Shown one piece after another: positions 7,334-16,400 of a stretch of 64,000 bases of DNA; positions within the stretch are counted from its first letter, which is position 1, and each line of letters opens with the position of its first letter. Both the position numbers and the translations under genes were made by a program. The stretch spans positions 62,001 through 126,000 of the forward strand of contig NZ_JBIQLE010000002.1 of assembly GCF_044464525.1 (NCBI RefSeq). Reading direction: 5' to 3'. The stretch comes from Pusillimonas sp044464525. GTDB taxonomy: Bacteria > Pseudomonadota > Gammaproteobacteria > Burkholderiales > Burkholderiaceae_B. The notes below the pieces were generated by a model. That model made no database searches. It was not told the DNA's origin and saw only the letters and a program-made list of their open reading frames with translations.

Positions 7334-8661
7334 GTCAACTCCTTGATGCCGCGGTCCGGACTGGACCACCGGGCGCGCCGGCGGCGAATGCGCAGCATGA
7401 CTTTTGGGAAACTGAACAACGTCGTGCATAGGTTGATAAGCCAGTACACGAATGGATACCAGACGATCCAAAAAAGAGAACGGACAATGTCGGGTTCGTA
7501 ACGGCGCTCTATGAGGACGCTTACACTGAACTGAAGCAGGCATGACAGGACCAACACCATTCCTGTGAAAGAGGGAGGCCACACGCGGGAAACACGCAGT
7601 GCGGAGTCCAGCTCCAGGAACATTCCCAGCACCCACAGGCATACCGTCAACGCCATGGCGAACGCCCAGATGGTTGACAGCATGAAGTCGAGCAGCAACG
7701 GCCACAGGCGGCGCTGTTCCCAGCTCCAAAGCACTGAAATGTTCTTCAGGAATACTTCCGCACCGCCCTGGGCCCAGCGTTGGCGCTGCTTCCACAAGCC
7801 ACGCAGTGTTTCGGGCATCAATATCCAACACAGCGCGCGCGGCTCGAAAAACACCAGCCACTGATTGCGTTGCAGCTTCCATGTGATGTCGATGTCTTCG
7901 GTGACCATGTCCAGGCTCCAATAGCCGACATCATCCAGTGCCTGCCGTCGAAATGCCGCAACCACTCCCGAGATGCTGAATAGCTGTCCATACACACGTT
8001 GAGTGCGCTTGATCAAGCCAATAATGGAAGAGAATTCGCCTACCTGTATGCGGCCCACGAGCGTTGAGCGGGTACGGATTCTGGGGTTGCCCGTGACCGC
8101 GCCCACCCGTGGGCGCCCCAGCATGGGGGTGATCAAGTAGGCGGCGGCGTCCGGTTCGAGCATGGCGTCGCCGTCGATGCAGACGATATACTCGCCGCGG
8201 GCGGCCATGGCCCCCATGCGAAGCGCCATCGCCTTGCCTTGGTTGCGCGCCAGATGGATGACGCGCAGGGCTGGATGCGTATTGGCCAACTCGTCGAACA
8301 TTGCGCCCGTGGCATCCGTTGATCCGTCGTTTACGGCTATCACTTCGATGTTGGTGTAATTTTGGCCTAACGCCGCCAGTACGGCTTCCGCCCCATGCGC
8401 CGCTTCGTTATGGCAAGGAATGACAATCGTGATCAAGGGGTTGCCCGGCAGCATCGTCAGGATTTTCCCAGGCGCCCATGGCCAGCGCCGCTCCCACACA
8501 AGCCAGTAGTAAATGCCTCCGGCCATCCAGATTCCCGACATGAAAAGCGGATAAAAAAACACGAAGCCAAGCAATGCGCCGCTCGCCGGCAACGCAGCCA
8601 GGCCCAAGGGAGCGCCGACGGCGATACAAAGCAGCAGCAGGGCTAAGAGTCGGACTTTCAT
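7330..8661 (-). CDS. pgaC: PgaC, processive PNAG glycosyltransferase
   Basis: A 443-residue inner-membrane GT2 enzyme that polymerises UDP-GlcNAc into PNAG. Two N-terminal transmembrane helices are followed by the catalytic domain: IVIPCHNEA, VNDGSTDATG, IDGDAMLEP (the DxD), TEDIDITW, and QRQRWAQGG (the QxxRW signature of processive synthases). Three or more C-terminal helices follow. The ATG at 8661 is preferred because it overlaps the pgaB stop (ATGA, 8658-8661); a start five codons upstream at 8676 is possible. Confidence 0.94.
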   Translation of the reverse strand: MKVRLLALLLLCIAVGAPLGLAALPASGALLGFVFFYPLFMSGIWMAGGIYYWLVWERRWPWAPGKILTMLPGNPLITIVIPCHNEAAHGAEAVLAALGQNYTNIEVIAVNDGSTDATGAMFDELANTHPALRVIHLARNQGKAMALRMGAMAARGEYIVCIDGDAMLEPDAAAYLITPMLGRPRVGAVTGNPRIRTRSTLVGRIQVGEFSSIIGLIKRTQRVYGQLFSISGVVAAFRRQALDDVGYWSLDMVTEDIDITWKLQRNQWLVFFEPRALCWILMPETLRGLWKQRQRWAQGGAEVFLKNISVLWSWEQRRLWPLLLDFMLSTIWAFAMALTVCLWVLGMFLELDSALRVSRVWPPSFTGMVLVLSCLLQFSVSVLIERRYEPDIVRSLFWIVWYPFVYWLINLCTTLFSFPKVMLRIRRRRARWSSPDRGIKELT

Positions 8662-10688
8662 CGGAATGGGTACCAAGTGTTGGACAGCACGGGACGAATG
8701 ATCTCTAGGCGAGGTTCGTCCTGAATGAAGTCATCGGGGTAATAGCCCAGGTTTCGGGCTCCATGCAATTGCAGCCACCGCATCCAGTCCGCCAAGAGGA
8801 CAGAGTCGACGTGACCGCCGTCTGAACCATCGGGATTCTCTCGCCAGTCGCGGGCCTGAAGCTCGAAGATGGTGCGATCAAGCGCGCCGGGCCGGGTCGC
8901 GACTTCATCGACCATCTGCTTGAGCCAGGCCTTGCTGTCCCGGTCGGCTACGCCTTCCATCCAGGGCATGGCCATGGGGGCGGTCCAGTCATAAGCGGCC
9001 AGAAAATCGTCGAGGTTCTGGGCGAACCAGGCTTCGCTTTCGGGCTCGACAACGGGCGAAGCGAACATGTTTCGGGCGGTGCGTATTTGCGGCCCGCGCA
9101 GGGCCTTTACGTGCTGCGCCAGGGTCTGGGTGAAATCAACCAGGTAGCGGCTCTTGAAACGAGTCCAGCGCTGCATAGTCGCCGGGTCGGATCGCAACTG
9201 CTCGATCGACTCACCAAGACCGGCGGCGCGATAGGCGGCCATGGCGGCGGGACCGGCATCTTCGAAATCAGACAACATGGCATCGTCGTGGAAGAGGATT
9301 CCGGCAAAGATGGCGTTGCGCGAAAGGTCTTCGTACAGCTCGGTGATCTGCTTCCTGGCGCGTGGATCGAACGGCGACAGCCTTTCGTACTGTGTCGGAT
9401 CGATACGGGCTTGCCCGTCTTCCGGATACCAGCGTTGTACTCGTTCCAGGCTTGGGTCGAGCTGAAAACTCAATACCGGCATCCATGCATAGACCTGGAC
9501 GAAGGCCCGGCTGCGCAATTGCCACGCAGCTCGGTTGAACAGATCGGCCCGCATTGGCAGGTGACGATTGGGAAAATACAGCTCGCGGGCCAGGCCATCG
9601 CCATTTGGATCGGCAAACGCCTGCAGGAAGACGACGTTGACCCCCATATTGGCCACCCGTTGCACGAGCTTGCCGAGATTGCGTTCCATTTGCTCGGGGT
9701 CGCTGTCGTATACATAGTCCAGATCGACGTGAGCCACCCTTATTTCAATCGAATCCTCCATGTTGACGACCGCCTGGATAAACTCTTGCAAAGGCGGGTC
9801 GTTGGCCACCAGCAAGCGTGGCATACGGAACAGGTCGTCGGTCGAGGCAAGGGTGTTGTCCAGGTTCAGGGCCATCTGATAGCCATGCTCCTGGACAATT
9901 CGCAGGGCCGGGCCGCTGGCTTCGCCATAAGGCCATACCCATACCCGCGGCGACTTGCCCGACACGCGGCGAATTTTCTCTGTGATGCGTTCAACATCGA
10001 GGCGTATGCGCTCCTCGTAGGCGGCATCGCTTTCGTAGCTGCCCGTGGCAGCGTCATAAGCATGTGCCGCGGCGGCCGGTTGCTCGTTACCTTGGGGGTT
10101 GGCAACAACGCCGTAGTGCAGGGCGTCGGTGTGCGCGCCGATCTCCACCAGCCCCGACCGTGCTATCTCTGCCACCTGGTCCCAAGTAAGGAAGCGTTCC
10201 CGCTCCACCAGCTTTCCGCCGAAATCGACTTTACTGCCGGGGGGAGTATCGACCCACGTGCCTACGGGAGCCAGGACGGCGGGCCATTGGAACGCCTTCA
10301 ATAGGGGCAGCACCCGGGTGTAGAAGCTGCGGTAGCCGTCGTCGAACGTCAATAGCACTGCCTGCTCGGGCAAGGGCGGGCCGCCGTCGCGCGCGGCAAG
10401 GACCTGATCGACCGTGATCGGTTGATAGCCATTGTCGCGGAGCCATGAGAACTGCTCTATGAGATGATCTGTGCGTACAGAGACAAAGGTTTGGTCGGGG
10501 TCTTCGTCCTCGACGTCGTGATAGGCCAGAACCAGGAAACGATTTGATGGCCAGGGCTTTTCCGAATTTTCCAGCGGGCGTTGATCGGGCGGGACGAAGG
10601 TCGGGCGCTGGTTCGCGCAGCCCGCCACGGCAAGCAGCGCGCAAAACACGAAGACGAGGCACGGCAGACGGGAGGAATAGGCTGTCAT
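8658..10688 (-). CDS. pgaB: PgaB, PNAG N-deacetylase lipoprotein
   Basis: A 676-residue lipoprotein (lipobox LAVAGC, Cys24). The N-terminal carbohydrate esterase 4 domain has LAYHDVEDED, TFDDGY (residues 114-119) and GAHTDALHYG, the His-x3-His metal site. The C-terminal half is the PNAG-binding glycoside hydrolase-like domain, with VAHVDLDYVYDSDPEQ and VFLQAFADPNGDG. It partly deacetylates PNAG in the periplasm, which is needed for export through PgaA. The ATG at 10688 is chosen; a TTG at 10700 overlapping the pgaA stop is an alternative and adds four residues. Confidence 0.94.
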   Translation of the reverse strand: MTAYSSRLPCLVFVFCALLAVAGCANQRPTFVPPDQRPLENSEKPWPSNRFLVLAYHDVEDEDPDQTFVSVRTDHLIEQFSWLRDNGYQPITVDQVLAARDGGPPLPEQAVLLTFDDGYRSFYTRVLPLLKAFQWPAVLAPVGTWVDTPPGSKVDFGGKLVERERFLTWDQVAEIARSGLVEIGAHTDALHYGVVANPQGNEQPAAAAHAYDAATGSYESDAAYEERIRLDVERITEKIRRVSGKSPRVWVWPYGEASGPALRIVQEHGYQMALNLDNTLASTDDLFRMPRLLVANDPPLQEFIQAVVNMEDSIEIRVAHVDLDYVYDSDPEQMERNLGKLVQRVANMGVNVVFLQAFADPNGDGLARELYFPNRHLPMRADLFNRAAWQLRSRAFVQVYAWMPVLSFQLDPSLERVQRWYPEDGQARIDPTQYERLSPFDPRARKQITELYEDLSRNAIFAGILFHDDAMLSDFEDAGPAAMAAYRAAGLGESIEQLRSDPATMQRWTRFKSRYLVDFTQTLAQHVKALRGPQIRTARNMFASPVVEPESEAWFAQNLDDFLAAYDWTAPMAMPWMEGVADRDSKAWLKQMVDEVATRPGALDRTIFELQARDWRENPDGSDGGHVDSVLLADWMRWLQLHGARNLGYYPDDFIQDEPRLEIIRPVLSNTWYPFR

Positions 10689-10696
10689 CTCGTATC

Positions 10697-13243
10697 TCAA
10701 AATCTAAGTTGAAGATCAAACATGATGCGGGCTTCGCGTTCGCGAACGCCATCGTACGGACGGCTGACTCCCACAATGCTGATGCCTGCGTCCAATTTCT
10801 CATCCAGGCGCATTCTCAGCCCATATCCCACCGTGGCGATGGCGCCGGAGCCATACCCTCGTTGTGCGTAAACGCCCGCGCCGAGCATGAAGCGTTGCTC
10901 GAACACGGTGTCGTAGCGCCGATACAAGGTGTGAGTCAGCGACAATGAGGGCAGAACCGACAGGTCGGCGCGAGGATTGAAATAGGGCGCTTCTTGCAAA
11001 GTGTTGTGCGAGGCCGATACGTCAAGCTGCGCGTCGAGCTTGAGGTGGGGCGCGGTGTAGAGGCGTTCTCGACCCGCCACCGCCGCTTCAATGCGGCGAT
11101 TGCCATCGCTGAATCGCGAGGGTGAAAGCGATAGCCGCCATTCCCGGCGTTCGCTGGCCCGCCAGTTCACATAGGCGTCCAGCCGGTTTGAAGTGATGTT
11201 GTTGGCCAGCGCCTTTACAGGTGTTTCGCGTGAGCGGAACGCCGCCTGGCCGCCAATTCGCCACTGGTCATTCAGATCGTAGTCGGCTTGCAGGCGCGCA
11301 CCCATCTTGGCGCCTTGGCCGTAGTGGTGCGAAGATGCTTCCGCTTCAGCAGTCAGGCTCCGGCTGCGCCATTGCGCGCCGGCCCGGAACCAGTGATAGT
11401 CGGCGTCAAAGTCGTCGAATTCGGCTTTGGCCAGCCCTGCCCCCGCGAAGCCCCGCCAGTTGTAGCCAATTGGCGCTGAGTAAATGACCGTATCCACCCC
11501 CATGGCCCGATCACCGACAACGGGACTATCCGAAGCTAGTCCGCGATTCGCCGTTATGCGCAGTTCGCGCTTGTTGTGGAGTTCCCAGTCTTTCACCAGC
11601 CGCTGGACATGGGAGTTTTCTGGTTCGCGTGCCGCAGCGTCCGCAATCAGCAGCTCGGCCTGCCTCCATTCCTGCAAAGCCATCGCCGTCTTGGCTTGCT
11701 CTGTAATCACGATCAGGGCGCGTGGCGTATGCGTCTCGGCAAGCTTCAACTCTTGTTCGGCACGCCGTGGCCAGCCCCGCGCCAAATACACCTGGGCGAG
11801 CGTGCTGCGCAAGCCGGAATGGCCGGGCGCTTGCGTCACAAGCTCTTCCAGGCTTTCCTGTGCTTGCACGGTGTCGTCGGCGTAATGGTGGCCCAAGGCG
11901 GAGTATTGGCTGGCCGCGAGGTTAAGGTTGTTGGGCTGTGGCAAGGGCGTGCCTTTCTGCCTGCGCCAGGCGGGCTGCTCGAGCAAGGCTTCCGACATCA
12001 CCTCCTGCGCGGCATCGAACTGTTCCGACTCTATGTATGAATAAAAAAGCCCTGATTGCCGGCTGAGTCGTACCGCCGGGTCCTTCTGCGCGCGCTCCGT
12101 ATCCAGTATTTGTAAATATAGTTGCGCCGCCTTTTCCGGTTGGCGTCCGTCCAGGTAGGCGTCTGCGACATGTCCCAGAGCGTAGGGCGGCACCTCAACG
12201 TCCTGTGCCCGCAAGCTTTCATATTCCTCAACCACTTCGGCCATGCGGCCCCGCGAGTGCAAAGCCAGGAGGCGATCGATGCGCAGGCGTTGCATTTGAG
12301 GTTGAGTCCGGACTTGGGACCGGTCAGAGACGAGACCGCCTTGCGGCGTTGAAACACCGTTTGTGGAAAGGTCGTCGTAGGCTTGCAGCGCCCGGTCCGC
12401 CATGTCGTGGCGATTCGCCTCCTGGCGCGAAGGGTGCGAAGCCAGTCGCGTCAGTTCTGCAGCTCGATCGACTTCCAATGAATACAAGCGCAGCGCGGGG
12501 AACCGGCTTGAATGCTCGCGCGCAGTGCGCAATGCGGCTTCCGACAGTCCCGCCGCCGTCAGGGCACTGATATATTCCTCGACCACGCTGGCGTTGTCCG
12601 GCGCCAATGAATACGCTTTGGAGGCGGCCTGCAAGGCGGCGTAGGGTTGACCGTTCAGCCTGCGGGCGTAGCTCAGTACGAGAAGGCGGGATGGATCACG
12701 CGGGGCTTTTTCCACCAATTCACTCGCCATATCAAGCGCCGCAACGGCGTTTCCAGAGTCTGTCAGCACCAACGTTTCGCCCAGGCGAAAATCAGGGTCT
12801 TCCGGAAAACGGCGCATCCCTTCGCGGTACAGTGCCAGGGCCGTTGTCCATTGACGTTCGTCCCGGTAGGCGCGGGCAACGGCCGCCAACGCGCCGCGCG
12901 GCAGAGGCAAAGCTTTTTGTGGCAAGGTCTGATAGAGGCGTATGATTTCGTCCGGCTGTCCCGCCCAGCCCGCGACGATCAACTGGTCGTGCCGGATACG
13001 TGCATTGTCCGGATACAGCGCAGCTTGTTCAGCCAGCTTTTGCAGCGCCCAATCATGGCGGCCGGCACGCGCCGCCTCAATGACCATGCGGTAATCATCG
13101 CTGGAGAATGTCGTTTGAGCCAAGGTCGTGGCCGGGGCCGCAAGCACAAGCAGAACCGCCGCGCAGCCCTGCATGGCGGTGCGCCATGCCGGTGGCCGTG
13201 CCGCCATCAGCGAGTTCTCGTTTTTATGAACGGCACGGCGCAT
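10697..13243 (-). CDS. pgaA: PgaA, outer-membrane PNAG export porin with TPR domain
   Basis: An 848-residue outer-membrane protein. A signal peptide with a long basic start ends near residue 43 (TTLAQ). Periplasmic TPR repeats cover roughly residues 50-530 (for example WALQKLAEQAALYPDNARIR and ALALYREGMRRFPEDPDFRL). The last 300 residues form the beta-barrel and end in the usual terminal Phe (FDLQLRF). PgaA exports deacetylated PNAG. The start at 13243 is supported by GAGGGGA eight bases upstream; an internal ATG at 13207 has only a weak site. First gene of pgaABCD. Confidence 0.94.
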   Translation of the reverse strand: MRRAVHKNENSLMAARPPAWRTAMQGCAAVLLVLAAPATTLAQTTFSSDDYRMVIEAARAGRHDWALQKLAEQAALYPDNARIRHDQLIVAGWAGQPDEIIRLYQTLPQKALPLPRGALAAVARAYRDERQWTTALALYREGMRRFPEDPDFRLGETLVLTDSGNAVAALDMASELVEKAPRDPSRLLVLSYARRLNGQPYAALQAASKAYSLAPDNASVVEEYISALTAAGLSEAALRTAREHSSRFPALRLYSLEVDRAAELTRLASHPSRQEANRHDMADRALQAYDDLSTNGVSTPQGGLVSDRSQVRTQPQMQRLRIDRLLALHSRGRMAEVVEEYESLRAQDVEVPPYALGHVADAYLDGRQPEKAAQLYLQILDTERAQKDPAVRLSRQSGLFYSYIESEQFDAAQEVMSEALLEQPAWRRQKGTPLPQPNNLNLAASQYSALGHHYADDTVQAQESLEELVTQAPGHSGLRSTLAQVYLARGWPRRAEQELKLAETHTPRALIVITEQAKTAMALQEWRQAELLIADAAAREPENSHVQRLVKDWELHNKRELRITANRGLASDSPVVGDRAMGVDTVIYSAPIGYNWRGFAGAGLAKAEFDDFDADYHWFRAGAQWRSRSLTAEAEASSHHYGQGAKMGARLQADYDLNDQWRIGGQAAFRSRETPVKALANNITSNRLDAYVNWRASERREWRLSLSPSRFSDGNRRIEAAVAGRERLYTAPHLKLDAQLDVSASHNTLQEAPYFNPRADLSVLPSLSLTHTLYRRYDTVFEQRFMLGAGVYAQRGYGSGAIATVGYGLRMRLDEKLDAGISIVGVSRPYDGVREREARIMFDLQLRF

Positions 13244-13403
13244 TGGTCTATTCCCCTCATGTTCAAACCCCTGTGGAAAATGTTAGACAAATTGCTACAG
13301 CCAGACATGAGCCAGATGGCTACTTCGTGGAAGACGGACGGCGTAAGCTCAGGTGGGATGATCGACGGGGGTCAAAGGTGTGCTAACACCGCCTAGAAAT
13401 ATG

Positions 13404-13412
13404 TGCTAGAAT
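13404..13412 (+). promoter_or_regulatory. Extended -10 element for tRNA-Pro
   Basis: TGCTAGAAT matches the extended -10 consensus TGnTATAAT with one mismatch. It lies 13 bases before the first base of the tRNA. No good -35 is found, which an extended -10 can tolerate. Confidence 0.5.
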
Positions 13413-13423
13413 CTTTTTCTTTC

Positions 13424-13501
<78 letters not shown>

Positions 13502-13511
13502 AAAATTCCCT

Positions 13512-13551
13512 AAAAAGGGGCTTGCAGATTTTGTCTGCAAGCCCCTTTTTT
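13512..13551 (+). terminator. Rho-independent terminator after tRNA-Pro
   Basis: A 12-bp perfect stem (13517-13528 with 13534-13545) closes a five-base loop and is flanked by five A upstream and a run of six T downstream. It begins ten bases after the tRNA and is the clearest terminator in the window. Confidence 0.95.
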
Positions 13552-13817
13552 CATGTGCGCCCGGTATGAGCTGCCTCTGCCCGAATCAAGGCAGTGCCGC
13601 GCGCCTGTCTTGGGCGCAGAAGCTCAGGACCCGCCAGCCGGATTTCTTCGCTTTAGCGCGTGGTTGAGGCAACTTGGCCTGAGCGCATAGCCGTCCTACG
13701 GTGAGCATGCCGGAGGGCAAGGGTTTTGCCCAACAATGGGGCGATGTTACCCTTTAAGGGCAACTGCGATGGCGCGGCCGTTGCAGCCGTTCGGACAAAA
13801 AAACCAGGAGATCAAAA
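13552..13817. other. Intergenic stretch before the MscS-type gene
   Basis: With the terminator this makes a gap of just over 300 bases without a gene. It holds a small inverted repeat, GGGCAA at 13715-13720 with TTGCCC at 13726-13731, and a short palindrome CCCTTTAAGGG at 13750-13760. Either could be an operator or part of a leader. I see no convincing promoter pair and no coding sequence in it. Confidence 0.4.
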
Positions 13818-16334
13818 TTGAACTGTCACAACGGTGAGGGCTCTCTCGTCGCCCATGTGCGGGCTTTGTTTCTTTGTATGCTGTTTCTTTCTGTCTTCGC
13901 GCTGGCCCCCGTTGCAACCGCGCAGCCGTCGGCGTCCACCGCCGAAGCGGCCGAAGCAGCGCCTTCCCAAACTGCGCCACAGGCTGACACGCCTACCGGC
14001 CCCGGTGCGAGCACGCCTTCATATGCCGCGCTGGCCGATCTGCTCGAGAACGAACGCTCTCGAAGCGCATTGATAGATGAGCTTCGACATTTGGCGGGCC
14101 AGGAGACGGCGGCGCCGCCCGCCGAAGGCCTGGCCCAAGCGGACGCAGCGCAGCAGGATGCAAGCCAGGCGGGCGAAGCCGAAACGAAGGGCGCCCACCT
14201 GGGCGGCGTGGCGGGCGCCCTTCAAGCCTTTGCCGCGGGCGTGGCCCAGGATTTCTCGCAGACCGCAACCATGCTGCGCGGGCTGTTCGCCGGCGAAGGC
14301 ATACACGGCATGACAACCGAGCAGTGGCGGTCTCGCCTATTGAACCTCGCGCTGGTCGTTATCGCCACGCTGGTCGCTTTTGCCGTCTTCCGACTCATTG
14401 CCATGTGGTTTTTCCGACGCCTTGATGCCTGGGTGCGTACCAGCCATGAAGTCGCCTCCGCCGGCACGGCTCAGGCCACTCGTACGGCTCATCCCCGGCG
14501 AGCTCACTCTGTACGCCTGACACCGCGCGTGGGCGCCATTGCAGGTGCGCTGGCGATCGACGCGGGCGCCATCCTGCTGGCTGCACTGGCCGGCTATGTG
14601 TTGGCCCTGTTCATACAAGAGCAGTGGCGCACGTCCATCGTTCTGGCCCTGATTTTTGTCAGCTCCTTCGTGGCCATAGAGCTTGCGCGCTCGATTTGTC
14701 GCGCCGTATTTTCCGAACGCCATCCCCACTTGCGTCTCTGGCGCATGGAAGACGACCGCGCCACATACTGGAGCGCCTGGCTGCAACGCATTATCGGCAT
14801 CACGGGTTACGGCATGCTTGTGGCGGTACCGGTCATCTATCAGATGCTCACACCATCCGTGGGCCAGCTTGTCGGCTTGTTCATCATGCTGGGGGTTTAT
14901 GTCTACGCGGTAAGGGTGATCTGGAAAAACCGGAACGACGTGCGCGGTCGACTCGAGCAGCGCGCCGAAACCGCAGCCAATGCCTTTTTTTCAACCCTAT
15001 ACCGCATCGCCGGCCGACTGTGGCATTGGGTTGGGCTGGCTTACTTCACCGCCTTGCTGATCGCCACGCAGCTTGATCAGCAGGAGGCGCTGCCTTTCAT
15101 GGCCGAGGCGACGCTTCGCACCCTCATCGTTGCGGGTATTGCAACCCTGCTGGCTGCGGCGCTTTCCTCAATGATGACGCGCCGGATCACGCTGTCCGCC
15201 GACTTGAGCCAACGGCTCCCACTGCTTGAGCGCCGTCTTAACTCTTATGTGCCCGGAACCATACGCCTGTTGCGCGGCATCATTTTGGTGGTTGCATTGC
15301 TGCTCATTCTGGACGCTTGGCGTGCGTTCAACCTGAGTAGCTGGCTGTATTCCCCCGAGGGGCGCGCGCTCGTCGCCACCCTGGTTCGTGTTGCAGTGAT
15401 ATTGCTGTTTGCCATGGGCGTCTGGACGATTGTGGCGAGCATCATCGAAAGTCGACTAAACGACGATTCAACAGGGCGAACGACCGAAAGGCAGAAGACC
15501 CTGCTGTCTCTGTTTCGCAGCGCCGCGCTAGTGGTCATCGTTACAATGACCGTTCTGGTCATGCTGTCGCAGATCGGCGTGGATATCGGGCCGCTTATCG
15601 CCGGGGCGGGGGTGGTGGGCCTGGCCATAGGCTTCGGCGCACAAAAACTGGTGCAGGACGTGATTACCGGAGTGTTCATCCAGCTTGAAAACGGCATGAA
15701 CCACAACGATGTCGTCGAGGTGGCCGGAATATTCGGCACGGTCGAGAAAATAACCATACGGACGGTCAGCATACGCACTTTGGACGGCGGCTTTCACCTG
15801 ATCCCATTTTCGGCCATAGACAAAGTGTCAAATCACATGCGTGATTTTGGTTATCACTATGGCGAATACGCCATTGCCTACGGCGCCGACGTGGACGAAG
15901 CCATCCGCCATCTGCACGAGGCGTTTGCCGAATTCATGCAAGATCCTGAGCTTGCCGGCATGGTCTTGGGTGATATCGAAATTCCCGGCGTAACGTCATT
16001 GCACGAGCGCGGATACAACATTCGGGTGCTCATCAAGACGATTCCCGGCATGCAGTGGGCGGTACAGCGCGGCTTCAACCGCTTGGTGCGCAAGCGCTTT
16101 GCCGAAGCCGGCATCGATCTGCCGTATCCGCAGACCGTGCTGCATTTTGCCAAGCCCCAGCCGGGCGACGCCGATGGGCTGGCATTATTGGAACCAGAAC
16201 AAGGCGGGCCCGAGCCGGATCCGAATGGCTCTTCCACGCAGGGCAGGGCATCCGCCGAGACGCCTAAACAAACCTCCAGCTCCAACCCTGAAACCCGGGG
16301 CCCGGCTCCCTCAGGCCCCGATTCAGGCCGATAG
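13818..16334 (+). CDS. Large MscS-family mechanosensitive channel
   Basis: An 838-residue inner-membrane protein, size and layout similar to YbiO-type MscS relatives. It starts at a TTG, supported by CCAGGAG seven bases upstream. Residues 1-35 are a signal peptide, 35-150 a low-complexity Ala/Gln/Pro periplasmic region, followed by about ten transmembrane segments. The MscS pore domain lies at about 580-780: IGPLIAGAGVVGLAIGFGAQ is the glycine/alanine-rich pore helix, then KLVQDVITGVFIQLENG and the beta domain. The C-terminal 55 residues are a disordered Pro/Ser tail. It protects against osmotic downshock by releasing solutes. Confidence 0.88.
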   Translation: MNCHNGEGSLVAHVRALFLCMLFLSVFALAPVATAQPSASTAEAAEAAPSQTAPQADTPTGPGASTPSYAALADLLENERSRSALIDELRHLAGQETAAPPAEGLAQADAAQQDASQAGEAETKGAHLGGVAGALQAFAAGVAQDFSQTATMLRGLFAGEGIHGMTTEQWRSRLLNLALVVIATLVAFAVFRLIAMWFFRRLDAWVRTSHEVASAGTAQATRTAHPRRAHSVRLTPRVGAIAGALAIDAGAILLAALAGYVLALFIQEQWRTSIVLALIFVSSFVAIELARSICRAVFSERHPHLRLWRMEDDRATYWSAWLQRIIGITGYGMLVAVPVIYQMLTPSVGQLVGLFIMLGVYVYAVRVIWKNRNDVRGRLEQRAETAANAFFSTLYRIAGRLWHWVGLAYFTALLIATQLDQQEALPFMAEATLRTLIVAGIATLLAAALSSMMTRRITLSADLSQRLPLLERRLNSYVPGTIRLLRGIILVVALLLILDAWRAFNLSSWLYSPEGRALVATLVRVAVILLFAMGVWTIVASIIESRLNDDSTGRTTERQKTLLSLFRSAALVVIVTMTVLVMLSQIGVDIGPLIAGAGVVGLAIGFGAQKLVQDVITGVFIQLENGMNHNDVVEVAGIFGTVEKITIRTVSIRTLDGGFHLIPFSAIDKVSNHMRDFGYHYGEYAIAYGADVDEAIRHLHEAFAEFMQDPELAGMVLGDIEIPGVTSLHERGYNIRVLIKTIPGMQWAVQRGFNRLVRKRFAEAGIDLPYPQTVLHFAKPQPGDADGLALLEPEQGGPEPDPNGSSTQGRASAETPKQTSSSNPETRGPAPSGPDSGR

Positions 16335-16348
16335 CTTGCATCGATATA

Positions 16349-16373
16349 CGGGGGCAAGCATTGCCTGCCCCCG
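16349..16373. terminator. Possible bidirectional stem-loop between convergent genes
   Basis: An 8-bp stem, CGGGGGCA at 16349-16356 with TGCCCCCG at 16366-16373, closes a nine-base loop in the 66-base gap between the MscS-type gene and ktrB, which converge. There is no T tract on either side, so termination activity is uncertain. Confidence 0.4.
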
Positions 16374-16400
16374 CATGCTCATCTCTTTGGCCTTGCCCAT

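Noticed and set aside
9087..10304. 405-codon frame opposite pgaB
   Set aside because: pgaB is well conserved on the other strand; this frame lacks any recognised motif.
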